A stretch of 7,883 bases of DNA from an uncultured Sphingomonadaceae bacterium (GTDB lineage: Bacteria > Pseudomonadota > Alphaproteobacteria > Sphingomonadales > Sphingomonadaceae). The position numbers and the translations under genes were made by a program. The stretch spans positions 1 to 7,883 of the forward strand of contig CAMLGC010000098.1 in NCBI GenBank assembly GCA_946479505.1, given 5' to 3'. The notes under the pieces are model-generated. The model saw nothing but the letters and a program-made list of their open reading frames with translations, searched no databases and was not told where the DNA came from. Positions 1-5,837 of the stretch are shown here, one piece after another; the first letter of the stretch is position 1, and every line of letters starts with the position of its first letter.

Positions 1-539
1 CGCAGGCGAGCTTGCGCGCCGCGATCGGAATCGTGCCGCAGGACACCGTGCTGTTCAACGACACGATCGGCTACAACATCGCCTATGGCCGCGAGGGCGC
101 GGATCGCGACGAGATCGAGAGGGCCGCGCGCGGGGCGGCGATCGCCGATTTCATCGAGCGCCAGCCCGAAGGTTACGATACGCGCGTCGGTGAGCGCGGG
201 CTCAAGCTGTCGGGCGGCGAGAAGCAGCGCGTCGCGATCGCCCGCACGCTCCTCAAGGACCCGCCGATCCTCATCCTCGACGAGGCGACGAGCGCATTGG
301 ACAGCCGCACCGAGGCCGAGATCCAGGCGACGCTCGAACGGATCGAGCGCGGGCGCACCACGATCGTGATCGCACACCGGCTCTCGACCGTCGTCGATGC
401 CGACGAGATCGTGGTGCTCGAAGCGGGCCGGGTTGCCGAGCGCGGGACGCACGCCACGCTGCTCAGGAAGAACGGGCTCTATGCCGAGATGTGGCGCCGC
501 CAGGCGCAGGAGCGCGAGGAAGCGCTGGCAGCAGAGTAA
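1..539 (+). CDS. ABC exporter ATP-binding domain, Atm1/ABCB-type (3' part only)
   Basis: This is the C-terminal part of an ABC half-transporter; the transmembrane domain and Walker A lie upstream of the window. The reading frame is open from base 3. Counting from the Leu codon at base 12, the visible elements are the Q-loop (VPQDT, Gln10), the signature LSGGEKQ (66-72, bases 207-227), Walker B ILILDE (86-91), the D-loop SALD (94-97) and the H-loop His122 in IVIAHRLST. The stretch before the signature ([15 protein letters not shown]) is typical of Atm1/HMT1-like exporters. That family, including Novosphingobium Atm1, exports glutathione-linked compounds or metal-glutathione complexes across the inner membrane. 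All ATPase motifs downstream of Walker A look intact, and the protein ends in a charged helix ([14 protein letters not shown]). ABC ATPase identity is certain; the Atm1 subgroup is likely but rests on the nucleotide-binding domain only. Confidence 0.93.
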   Translation, partial: QASLRAAIGIVPQDTVLFNDTIGYNIAYGREGADRDEIERAARGAAIADFIERQPEGYDTRVGERGLKLSGGEKQRVAIARTLLKDPPILILDEATSALDSRTEAEIQATLERIERGRTTIVIAHRLSTVVDADEIVVLEAGRVAERGTHATLLRKNGLYAEMWRRQAQEREEALAAE

Positions 540-656
540 TCGGCGCCTGAATAGTTTCCGCGACTTTCGTTCATCTGCGCGACAGAAAGGTTCAGCCGAG
601 CCGAATCCATCGACGAATCGAAGAACTATTGCACGTTTCATTCGCTTCTAGCCGCC

Positions 657-673
657 TCACCTCCCGAAGGTGA
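657..673 (+). other. Inverted repeat in the 5' leader of the first small secreted gene
   Basis: A perfect 6-bp inverted repeat, TCACCT and AGGTGA, is separated by the 5-base loop CCCGA. It ends ten bases before the AAGGAG ribosome binding site. It could be a leader hairpin or a protein-binding site. There is no U-tract, so it is not a convincing terminator for the upstream ABC gene. A 6-bp arm can arise by chance. Confidence 0.3.
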
Positions 674-683
674 CAGCGCAATC

Positions 684-689
684 AAGGAG
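684..689 (+). promoter_or_regulatory. Ribosome binding site AAGGAG
   Basis: AAGGAG lies seven bases before the ATG at 697. It decides the start in favour of ATG 697 rather than the in-frame GTG at 670, which has no ribosome binding site and would place nine polar residues ahead of the signal peptide. Confidence 0.8.
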
Positions 690-696
690 TAATGCA

Positions 697-1128
697 ATGC
701 GTATCGGTACGATGATGGCGACGGTCGCAGCCGCTGGGCTGCTGGGCACGGGCGCGGTGGCGCAGGTGACGACCGGCAGCGGCCAGACGACCTCGACCGC
801 CAATGGCTCCACTGCGGTGGGCGGTACGATGGGCAAGGCGCAACAGATGCGCAAGAAGCACCAGCAGCGCCGCGAGGACCGTCGCGATCGGCGCGACCGC
901 GGGGCCGATGCCGCGACCGCGAACTCGGCGTCCACCTATGGGTCGGGCACCGTCTATACCGACCGCCACCATGCGACCGGCGGCGTGACCGCGGGTGCGA
1001 GCGCGTCGGGCACCGGCGACCAGTCCACCGCGACGTCGATCGACGCCTATGGGTCGACCACGCGCCAGGGTTCGGATGCCGAGGTCTATGGCGATTCGGC
1101 CGCCGGCTCGACGACGCCCGAGCAGTAA
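697..1128 (+). CDS. Small secreted low-complexity protein with Tyr-Gly-Ser motifs
   Basis: The product has 143 residues and no function that I recognise. Residues 1-22 form a Sec-type signal peptide (MRIGTMMATV start, hydrophobic core, likely cleavage after AVA at 22), so the mature protein should be periplasmic or extracellular. The mature part is Ser/Thr/Gly/Ala-rich and has no cysteine. A strongly basic Arg/Lys/Asp block lies at about 52-69 (MRKKHQQRRE, then DRRDRRDRG). Three Tyr-Gly motifs follow: YGSGT at 81-85, YGSTT at 118-122 and YGDSA at 131-135. The start at 697 is fixed by AAGGAG seven bases upstream. It is the first of three same-strand small exported genes, and an ASxYGSGT motif recurs in the third. 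Composition suggests a disordered or surface-associated protein; that is inference. The reading frame is probably genuine because of the signal peptide and ribosome binding site. Confidence 0.75.
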   Translation: MRIGTMMATVAAAGLLGTGAVAQVTTGSGQTTSTANGSTAVGGTMGKAQQMRKKHQQRREDRRDRRDRGADAATANSASTYGSGTVYTDRHHATGGVTAGASASGTGDQSTATSIDAYGSTTRQGSDAEVYGDSAAGSTTPEQ

Positions 1129-1137
1129 GGACGAGGG

Positions 1138-1161
1138 GCGGGGCGGAGCAATCCGCCCCGC
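1138..1161 (+). terminator. Strong GC hairpin with GCAA tetraloop between small genes 1 and 2
   Basis: A perfect 10-bp stem (GCGGGGCGGA pairing with TCCGCCCCGC) closes a GCAA loop of the stable GNRA class. It lies nine bases after the stop of the first small gene and ends nine bases before the ATG at 1171. No T-run follows directly; only a mixed T-rich stretch at 1174-1187 lies inside the next gene. It may be a weak or attenuating terminator, or an mRNA-stabilising or processing hairpin that sets different levels of genes 1 and 2. The structure is clear from the sequence; its role is inferred. Confidence 0.55.
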
Positions 1162-1170
1162 TGCCATGAC

Positions 1171-1491
1171 ATGATTCTTTCTGTCTTCATCGTGCTCGCA
1201 GCCGCGCCGATTCCGCAGCAATGCCGCGAGATCCGCTACACCGCCGACGGCGAAGTGACCGAACGGATGGTCGATGCCGAGGCGGCCGAGGGCGCAGCCT
1301 CCGCGTCTGCCCACAGCAGCGGCGCCGGCGCGGCGCACAGTTCGGTCGCGGTGTCTTCGCACAACAATGGCGCCGGCCGGTCGAGCGCATCGTCGAGCAG
1401 CAACGGGCGCTCCGTCACGGTCACGCACGGCCCCGAGGGCTGCACGATCACGATCGACGAACGCGATCCCCAACACAGGAGCGAGCAATGA
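1171..1491 (+). CDS. Small exported protein, Ser/Ala/Gly-rich, two cysteines
   Basis: The product has 106 residues and is not recognised. The N-terminus is hydrophobic (MILSVFIVLAAAPIP) and could be a short signal peptide, though it lacks the usual positive charge after Met1. Cys18 and Cys91 bracket the protein: an N-terminal QQCREIRYTADGEV segment, a low-complexity middle at about 41-79 rich in Ser, Ala, Gly and His, and a C-terminal segment (SVTVTHGPEGCTITIDERD). A disulfide joining the two ends is plausible for an exported protein. There is no Shine-Dalgarno sequence before the ATG, and no upstream in-frame start is possible because the frame is closed by the stop of gene 1. Initiation may depend on coupling or on the hairpin just upstream. 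Its stop overlaps the next start as ATGA. Gene order and compositional likeness to both neighbours support a real gene. Confidence 0.62.
   Translation: MILSVFIVLAAAPIPQQCREIRYTADGEVTERMVDAEAAEGAASASAHSSGAGAAHSSVAVSSHNNGAGRSSASSSSNGRSVTVTHGPEGCTITIDERDPQHRSEQ
1477..1481 (+). promoter_or_regulatory. Ribosome binding site AGGAG for the third small gene
   Basis: AGGAG lies six bases before the ATG at 1488, inside the last codons of the preceding gene. It supports the 1488 start over in-frame upstream candidates such as 1221, which would put about 90 unrelated Arg-rich residues ahead of a clear signal peptide. Confidence 0.75.
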
Positions 1492-1904
1492 AAATCCCTC
1501 TTCTCATCACGGCGGCGCTGATGCTGCCGATGGCGGCGCACGCGCAGACGACGCCCGACCAGAATACCGCAAGCTCGTCATCGAGCTCGCCCACCACGGG
1601 CGATGTCTCCGCCTCGAGTTACGGCTCGGGCACGACCGACGCGAACAGCCTGGAGGTCTCGGGCGGCGGCGCGGCCGAAGCGGCGAACGGCGGCACCGCG
1701 AGCACCGACTCGCGCGCGAAGTTCAACAAGAATAACGCGCATGCCCGCACCGTCGCCAAGGCGCGCGATGATGACGAGCGCGCGCGTTCGATGACCAACA
1801 CCCACGTCCGTCGCGACGGCAAGGTCCGCTCGCGCTCGATGACGATCTACAAGGAGCGCGGCGAGAAGCCCGTAATCGACCGCGAGCGTTCGACCAGCGA
1901 CTGA
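1488..1904 (+). CDS. Small secreted protein, Ser/Gly-rich N-half and basic C-half
   Basis: The product has 138 residues and no function that I recognise. Residues 1-19 are a textbook signal peptide (MKIPLLITAALMLPMAAHA, cleavage AHA/Q), so the product is exported. The mature part begins with a poly-Ser tract (about 28-34) and a Ser/Gly/Ala-rich region containing SASSYGSGT (41-49), which resembles STYGSGT in the first gene of the group. From about residue 75 it becomes highly charged (RAKFNKNN, KARDDDERARS) and ends with RSRSMTIYKERGEKPVIDRERS. There are no cysteines. The start overlaps the stop of the preceding gene by ATGA and has AGGAG six bases upstream, so the two are translationally coupled. 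The C-terminal RSMTIYK..IDRER faintly recalls RSVTVTH..IDERD in the preceding protein, but that likeness is too weak to claim homology. Confidence 0.75.
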   Translation: MKIPLLITAALMLPMAAHAQTTPDQNTASSSSSSPTTGDVSASSYGSGTTDANSLEVSGGGAAEAANGGTASTDSRAKFNKNNAHARTVAKARDDDERARSMTNTHVRRDGKVRSRSMTIYKERGEKPVIDRERSTSD

Positions 1905-1910
1905 GGCTGG
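1894..1910 (+). terminator. Possible short hairpin at the convergent gene ends
   Basis: CCAGC (1894-1898) and GCTGG (1906-1910) can pair around a 7-base loop across the stop of the third small gene. An alternative pairing, CTGAG (1901-1905) with CTCAG (1914-1918), is also possible. Only ten bases separate the two convergent stop codons, so any terminator must lie here or inside the genes. Stems are only 5 bp and no T-run follows, so this is weak. Confidence 0.25.
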
Positions 1911-1914
1911 CCGC

Positions 1915-2688
1915 TCAGGCGGGTCGCGGTGCGCCGGGGTGACGCCCGGCGCGTTGCGGCAGAACGAACACGAGGATCAGGATCGCGATCCCGAGCGCCA
2001 AAGTCGCAAGCGGGCGGCTGACCGCAAGCCCGCCCTCGGCGACCGGCTTGTCGAGGAAGTCGCCCACGGTGGCGCCCAGCGGGCGCGTCAGGATGAACGC
2101 CGCCCAGAACAGCGCGACATGCGATAGGCGCGTGCGCCAATAGGCCAGCGCGAGCAGCGCCAGAAGCGCGCCGAAGACCAGCGCGCCACCTTCATAGCCG
2201 AGCCGCGTGTCATCCGCGATCCAGTCGCCGAGCGCCGTGCCCAGCGTCTGCGAAAAGGTGATCGTCACCCAATAGAAGATCTCGACGCGCGGCGCATGAA
2301 CGGTCGCCACCGAGACCGACCCCTGCGTCCAGCGCCATGTCGCCAGCGAGACGAGCACCAGCGCAAGCAGCAGCGCCGAGCCGCCGGCATAGCCGATGCC
2401 GAGCGAACGATCGGCAAAGTCCGCCAGCGTCGTGCCCGCGGTGGTCGAGGCGATGATCGTCGCCCAATAGAGAAAGGGATGAAAACGCTTCGCCGCGATC
2501 TGCCAGGCGACGAGCACCACCAGCACGCCGAGGAAGATCGCGGTTCCGACCAGATAGCCGAGGTTCATCGTCATGGTGACGGTGTCGCCGCCGGTCTCGC
2601 CCAACGTCGTCGCGAGGATCTTGATGATCCAGAAGCCGAGCGTGACCGCCGGCACTTTGGTCGCGAAGTCCTGGTCTCGTTCGTTCAT
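1915..2688 (-). CDS. Multi-pass membrane protein of the DUF347 / COG4705 type
   Basis: The product has 257 residues and is an integral inner-membrane protein. I place it in the family of uncharacterised membrane proteins built from the DUF347 repeat (COG4705-like), from its KVPAVTLGFWIIKILATTLG start and repeat pattern. Four units share identical spacing, W-x9-G-x4-D: W20/G30/D35, W75/G85/D90, W140/G150/D155 and W195/G205/D210. The first three are followed ten residues later by GY (Tyr45, Tyr100, Tyr165), and the fourth by GG at that place. Each unit offers two hydrophobic helices, about eight in all. The four conserved acidic residues next to membrane segments would suit a cation or small-solute carrier, but no substrate is established that I can name. 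The ATG at 2688 has an AAGGGCG-like ribosome binding site. It lies 52 bases downstream of the acetyltransferase gene on the same strand and is probably co-transcribed with it. Confidence 0.88.
   Translation of the reverse strand: MNERDQDFATKVPAVTLGFWIIKILATTLGETGGDTVTMTMNLGYLVGTAIFLGVLVVLVAWQIAAKRFHPFLYWATIIASTTAGTTLADFADRSLGIGYAGGSALLLALVLVSLATWRWTQGSVSVATVHAPRVEIFYWVTITFSQTLGTALGDWIADDTRLGYEGGALVFGALLALLALAYWRTRLSHVALFWAAFILTRPLGATVGDFLDKPVAEGGLAVSRPLATLALGIAILILVFVLPQRAGRHPGAPRPA
1972..2289 (-). repeat. C-terminal half of the DUF347 protein duplication (residues 134-239)
   Basis: This encodes repeat units 3 and 4, offset by 120 residues from units 1 and 2. Units 3 and 4 are again 55 residues apart, while units 2 and 3 are 65 apart. 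Unit 4 has diverged at the second helix, with Gly-Gly-Leu in place of Gly-Tyr. Confidence 0.7.
2332..2649 (-). repeat. N-terminal half of the DUF347 protein duplication (residues 14-119)
   Basis: This encodes repeat units 1 and 2 of the membrane protein. Each key residue recurs exactly 120 residues later in the second half: Trp20/140, Gly30/150, Asp35/155, Gly44-Tyr45/Gly164-Tyr165, Trp75/195, Gly85/205 and Asp90/210. The two units within the half are 55 residues apart. Confidence 0.7.
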
Positions 2689-2740
2689 CGCCCGCGCCCT
2701 TGCCGCTGTGGACGACGCCTAGCAGCGTGCGCGGCCGGTG

Positions 2741-3025
2741 TCAGCGGCGCGCGAGCAGATCGCGATATTCCGGATGCCGCTCGATGTAGGCGGCGACGAA
2801 GCGGCATTGCGGCACCACCTTCAGCCCCTCGTCGCGCGCCGCGTCGAGCGCGGCGCGGACCAGCTTGCTGCCGACGCCGCGGCCCTCGATCTGCTTGGGC
2901 ACCTGGGTGTGGGTGAAGGTGATCGTCTTGTCCTCGCGCTGATACGCCGCGACGGCGCGGTGGCCGTCGAGATCGAGCTCGAATTCCTGCTCCGCGCGGT
3001 TGTCGCGGACCCCTGTGTTGGCCAT
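2741..3025 (-). CDS. Small GNAT-family N-acetyltransferase (COG2388 / Acetyltransf_CG type)
   Basis: The product has 94 residues, the usual length for this minimal GNAT family, which includes YjdJ-like bacterial proteins and human NATD1. The acetyl-CoA-binding motif A is QVPKQIEGRGVGSKLV (41-56), followed by the helix RAALDAARDEGLKV. The family hallmark then follows: a conserved Cys (Cys74) in VVPQCRFVAAYIERHPEY. Many relatives have Pro after this Cys; here it is Arg75. Such proteins are cytosolic and predicted to transfer acetyl groups from acetyl-CoA to an unknown amine. The ATG at 3025 is preferred over an in-frame TTG at 3076 because AAAGGA lies six bases before it, and the extra 17 residues resemble no family member. 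It is divergent from the periplasmic protein gene at 3111 and lies upstream of the DUF347 membrane protein gene. Confidence 0.9.
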   Translation of the reverse strand: MANTGVRDNRAEQEFELDLDGHRAVAAYQREDKTITFTHTQVPKQIEGRGVGSKLVRAALDAARDEGLKVVPQCRFVAAYIERHPEYRDLLARR

Positions 3026-3043
3026 CGTCTTTCCTTTCGGTAG

Positions 3044-3077
3044 AAGGGCTTGCCCTTGCGCGCCGTCAGGGCGCAAG
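3044..3077. promoter_or_regulatory. Overlapping inverted repeats in the divergent intergenic region
   Basis: The 85-base gap 3026-3110 must hold promoters for both divergent genes. It contains AAGGGC-TT-GCCCTT (3044-3057), and CTTGCGC (3055-3061) paired with GCGCAAG (3071-3077). The two share CTT at 3055-3057, so only one could form at a time in RNA. As DNA, the near-palindrome could be an operator. I cannot pick convincing -35/-10 elements here. Confidence 0.3.
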
Positions 3078-3110
3078 ACCTGAATCGTTCTTCATGGCCG
3101 GAGAGACACG

Positions 3111-4040
3111 ATGCGCCTTATGCCGCTGTTGGTCGCTGCGCTGGCCTGCGCCCCGGCGGCTGCCGAGCCGGCGGTGCGGAACGTCGCGCCGGGCAGTTTC
3201 GTCGAGTGGACCGAGCGCGATGGGCCGCTGACGATCGCCGCCGGCAACACGATCGCCGCGATCGAGGCGGCGCCATGCGGGGGCGGCGATGTTGGCCCCG
3301 AATGCTACCGCGCGCGCGTGCGCGTCTCCGCGCCGGGCAGGGCGCCGATCACGCTGACGGGCGAGCCCGGTATCTTCTATCGCGTGGCGATCGGCCGCCT
3401 CGATGCCAGCACATCGGCGCTCGGGGTGGTCCTCGACAGCTTCACCGGCGGCGCGCATTGCTGCCACGTCTTCGCGATCGCCATGCCAAAGGCTGCCGAT
3501 TACCGCCCCGTCGCCGTCACGTGGCAGCCGCCCGGCGAGGAAGCGCCGCCGCAAAGCTGGTTCGATCGCGGCAACATCCCATTTCCGACCGACCTTTCGG
3601 GCGACGGTATGGCCGATCTGGTGGTGCGCGACGACCGCTTTCTCTACGAGTTCTCGAGCTATGCCGGCAGCATGGCGCCGCCGGTCGTCCTGACGATCGG
3701 CGAGGGAGCGACGGTGGACATTTCGACCGATCCGGCGGTCGCACCGGTCTTCGAGGAAGCGATGCTCCATGCTCGCGAACGCTGCACGTCGGACGAAAGC
3801 TTCGAGCCCAACGGCGGGTGCGCCGCCTATGTAGCCGACGCGGTTCGGCTCGGGCGGTTCGACGAGGCCTGGCAGGTGATGCTCGGGGCCTATGATCGAA
3901 ACTCGACATTGGGGTTGAGCCGCTGCACGACGGAGCGTGTCGACGGGGAATGTCCCGTGGGGCGCGAACAGCATTTCGCGGATTTCCCGCACGCGCTGCG
4001 CGCTTTCCTCGAGCGGACCGGCTATATCGCGCCCCGATGA
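3111..4040 (+). CDS. Periplasmic Cys-rich protein with GGAHCC and DxSGDGxxD motifs
   Basis: The product has 309 residues. Residues 1-18 form a signal peptide (MRLMPLLVAALACAPAAA, cleavage before Glu19), so it acts in the periplasm or outside the cell. The mature chain has eight cysteines: 56, 65, 117, 118, 225, 237, 272 and 281. An even number fits up to four disulfides. Two visible motifs are GGAHCC (113-118) and DLSGDGMAD (161-169), an Asp/Gly loop like the calcium-binding loops of FG-GAP/VCBS-type repeats. These two motifs occur together in uncharacterised secreted bacterial proteins, so the fold may be related, but I cannot assign an activity. The C-terminal part (about 237-305) is helical and resembles a lysozyme-inhibitor-like tail only loosely. 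GGAG lies seven bases before the ATG at 3111. Its stop overlaps the recQ start as ATGA, which is unusual for an exported protein. Confidence 0.82.
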   Translation: MRLMPLLVAALACAPAAAEPAVRNVAPGSFVEWTERDGPLTIAAGNTIAAIEAAPCGGGDVGPECYRARVRVSAPGRAPITLTGEPGIFYRVAIGRLDASTSALGVVLDSFTGGAHCCHVFAIAMPKAADYRPVAVTWQPPGEEAPPQSWFDRGNIPFPTDLSGDGMADLVVRDDRFLYEFSSYAGSMAPPVVLTIGEGATVDISTDPAVAPVFEEAMLHARERCTSDESFEPNGGCAAYVADAVRLGRFDEAWQVMLGAYDRNSTLGLSRCTTERVDGECPVGREQHFADFPHALRAFLERTGYIAPR

Positions 4041-5800
4041 CGTCCGACCCGCTTCCGATCCTCCGTTCGACCTTTGGTTTTCCCGACTTCCGCGGCGTCC
4101 AGCGCCGAGTGGTCGAGCGCGTGTTGTCGGGCGAACGGACGCTCGCGGTGATGCCGACGGGGGCGGGGAAATCGCTTTGCTATCAGCTCCCGGCGGTGAT
4201 GCGCGAGGGGACGTGCGTGGTCGTCTCGCCGCTGATCGCGCTGATGCACGATCAGCTCCGCGCCGCCGAGGCGATCGGCATTCGCGCCGCCACGCTGACC
4301 TCGGTCGACGATAATCGCGCCGAAACGCGCGAGCGGTTCGTGCGCGGCGAACTCGATCTGCTCTATGTCGCGCCCGAGCGGGCCTCCTCCGGTTATTTCC
4401 GCGATCTGCTGAGCCGCGCGAGGCTCTGCCTGTTCGCGATCGACGAAGCGCATTGCGTCAGCGAATGGGGGCACGATTTCCGTCCCGATTACCGCCTGCT
4501 CCGGCCGCTGCTCGATACGTTTCCGGATGTGCCGCGGCTCGCGCTCACCGCGACCGCCGACGCGCATACGCGCGCCGATATCCTCGACCAGCTCGGGATC
4601 CCGCATGACGGCCTGATCGTCGCCGGGTTCGATCGGCCCAATATCCGCTACGCGATCAGCCCTAAGGCAGGAACGACGCAGCAGCTCGCCGATCTGGTGC
4701 GCGAAACGCCCGGGCCCGGGATCGTCTATGCCCCCACCCGCGCCGCGACCGAGAAGCTCGCCGAGGCGCTCGCCAAAACCGGCCGGCCGACGCGCGCCTA
4801 CCATGCCGGGCTCGATCCGTTGGTGCGCAGCCGGAACCAGGCCGAATTCGTCGCGTCGGAGGACATGGTGATCTGCGCGACGGTTGCGTTCGGGATGGGG
4901 ATCGACAAGCCCGACGTGCGCTTCGTCGCGCACGCTGCTTTGCCCAAGTCGATCGAGGGCTATTATCAGGAAACCGGCCGCGCGGGGCGCGATGGCGATC
5001 CGGCGGTTGCGCACCTGTTCTGGGGCGCGGAGGACTTTGCCAAGGCGCGCCAGCGGATCGGCGAGGTCGAACCCGATCGCCAGCCGGGCGAGCGCGCACG
5101 ACTGATCGCGCTCGGCGCGTTGGTCGAGACGGCGGGGTGCCGCCGCGCGATCCTGCTCCGGCATTTCGGCGAGGACCCGCCCGCCGCCTGCGGCAATTGC
5201 GACAATTGCCTCAATCCCCCGGCCGCGATCGATGCGACCGAGACCGCTCGGAAATTCCTCTCCGCGGTCTTCCGCACCGGGCAGATGTTCGGCGTCGGCT
5301 ATATCGAAAGCGTGCTCACCGGCGTGTCGAGCGAGCGCAGCCTGATGAACGGGCATGAAAATCTGTCGGTGTGGGGCATCGTCGACGGCGACGAGGTGGC
5401 GCTTTTGAAGCCCGTCTCGCGCGCGCTGCTGCTGCGCGACGCGCTGCGCACCAACGCGCACGGCGGTCTCGAATTCGGTCCCGGCGCCCGCGCGCTCCTC
5501 AAGAGCGAGGCGAGCCTCGACCTGGTGCTTCCGCCCAGACGCCAGCGCCGCCGTCGCCGCGACAGCTCGCCCAATCCGGTCGGCGATCCGCTGTTCGAGG
5601 CGCTGCGCGACAAGCGGCGCGAGCTGGCGCAGGAGGCGCAGGTGCCGCCTTATGTGATCTTCCACGATTCGGTGCTGCGCGAGATCGCCGCGCTCCGGCC
5701 CGACAGCCACGCGCAGCTCGCCACCATTTCGGGCGTTGGCGCGAAGAAACTGGACGCCTATGGCGACGATTTCCTGGCGGTGATTCGGAACGCGGGTTGA
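4037..5800 (+). CDS. recQ: ATP-dependent DNA helicase RecQ
   Basis: The product has 587 residues, close to the roughly 610 of Escherichia coli RecQ, and has all the expected parts. Helicase core: Q-motif region FRGVQRRVVERVL (18-30), Walker A MPTGAGKS (39-46), the DEAH box at 136-139 followed by CVSEWGHDFRPDY, motif III LTATAD (170-175), and motif VI QETGRAGRDG (311-320). The zinc-binding cysteines are Cys368, 385, 388 and 391 (CGNCDNC), followed by the winged-helix RQC region to about 495. A very basic linker (RRQRRRRR, 501-508) leads into a C-terminal HRDC domain (about 515-587). RecQ unwinds DNA 3' to 5' in recombination and replication-fork repair in the cytoplasm. The ATG at 4037 aligns with the family N-terminus. 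It has no clear Shine-Dalgarno sequence and overlaps the preceding stop by ATGA, so translation is probably coupled. An in-frame start at 3950 would add 29 atypical residues and is rejected. Confidence 0.97.
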   Translation: MTSDPLPILRSTFGFPDFRGVQRRVVERVLSGERTLAVMPTGAGKSLCYQLPAVMREGTCVVVSPLIALMHDQLRAAEAIGIRAATLTSVDDNRAETRERFVRGELDLLYVAPERASSGYFRDLLSRARLCLFAIDEAHCVSEWGHDFRPDYRLLRPLLDTFPDVPRLALTATADAHTRADILDQLGIPHDGLIVAGFDRPNIRYAISPKAGTTQQLADLVRETPGPGIVYAPTRAATEKLAEALAKTGRPTRAYHAGLDPLVRSRNQAEFVASEDMVICATVAFGMGIDKPDVRFVAHAALPKSIEGYYQETGRAGRDGDPAVAHLFWGAEDFAKARQRIGEVEPDRQPGERARLIALGALVETAGCRRAILLRHFGEDPPAACGNCDNCLNPPAAIDATETARKFLSAVFRTGQMFGVGYIESVLTGVSSERSLMNGHENLSVWGIVDGDEVALLKPVSRALLLRDALRTNAHGGLEFGPGARALLKSEASLDLVLPPRRQRRRRRDSSPNPVGDPLFEALRDKRRELAQEAQVPPYVIFHDSVLREIAALRPDSHAQLATISGVGAKKLDAYGDDFLAVIRNAG

Positions 5801-5823
5801 GCTAAATTTCGGAAAAGAGGACG

Positions 5824-5830
5824 AAGGAGG
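5824..5830 (+). promoter_or_regulatory. Ribosome binding site AAGGAGG
   Basis: This near-perfect anti-16S match lies seven bases before the ATG at 5838. It favours that start over the in-frame GTG at 5835, which would be only four bases away. It is the strongest ribosome binding site in the 3111-7883 run, so the DUF442 gene may be translated more than recQ. Confidence 0.8.
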
Positions 5831-5837
5831 CAAGGTG

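Noticed and set aside
540..696. Promoter for the small secreted genes, including an EcfG-type general stress promoter
   Set aside because: A promoter is expected here, but I found no credible -35/-10 pair and no GGAAC-N16/17-CGTT match, so none is annotated.
1221..1487. N-terminal extension of the third small gene
   Set aside because: The extension is Arg-rich and out of frame with the second small gene. A signal peptide and AGGAG place the start at 1488.
682..1488. A 268-codon minus-strand open frame opposite the small secreted genes
   Set aside because: It is the most serious rival here because the plus-strand genes are unrecognised. The plus strand has signal peptides, two good ribosome binding sites and an ATGA junction; the minus product is Arg/Ala/Gly-rich with no motif.
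2689..2740. Hairpin CGCTG...CAGCG between the acetyltransferase and DUF347 genes
   Set aside because: Only a 5-bp stem with a 14-base loop and no T-run; not enough for a terminator, so the two genes are best read as possibly co-transcribed.
2296..2916. A 206-codon plus-strand open frame across the DUF347 and acetyltransferase genes
   Set aside because: It crosses two well-supported minus-strand genes and their gap, and its translation is Arg-rich without motifs.
3066..3992. A 308-codon minus-strand open frame opposite the periplasmic protein gene
   Set aside because: It is rich in Arg, Ala and His without motifs, has no ribosome binding site, and lies opposite a gene with a signal peptide and good start.
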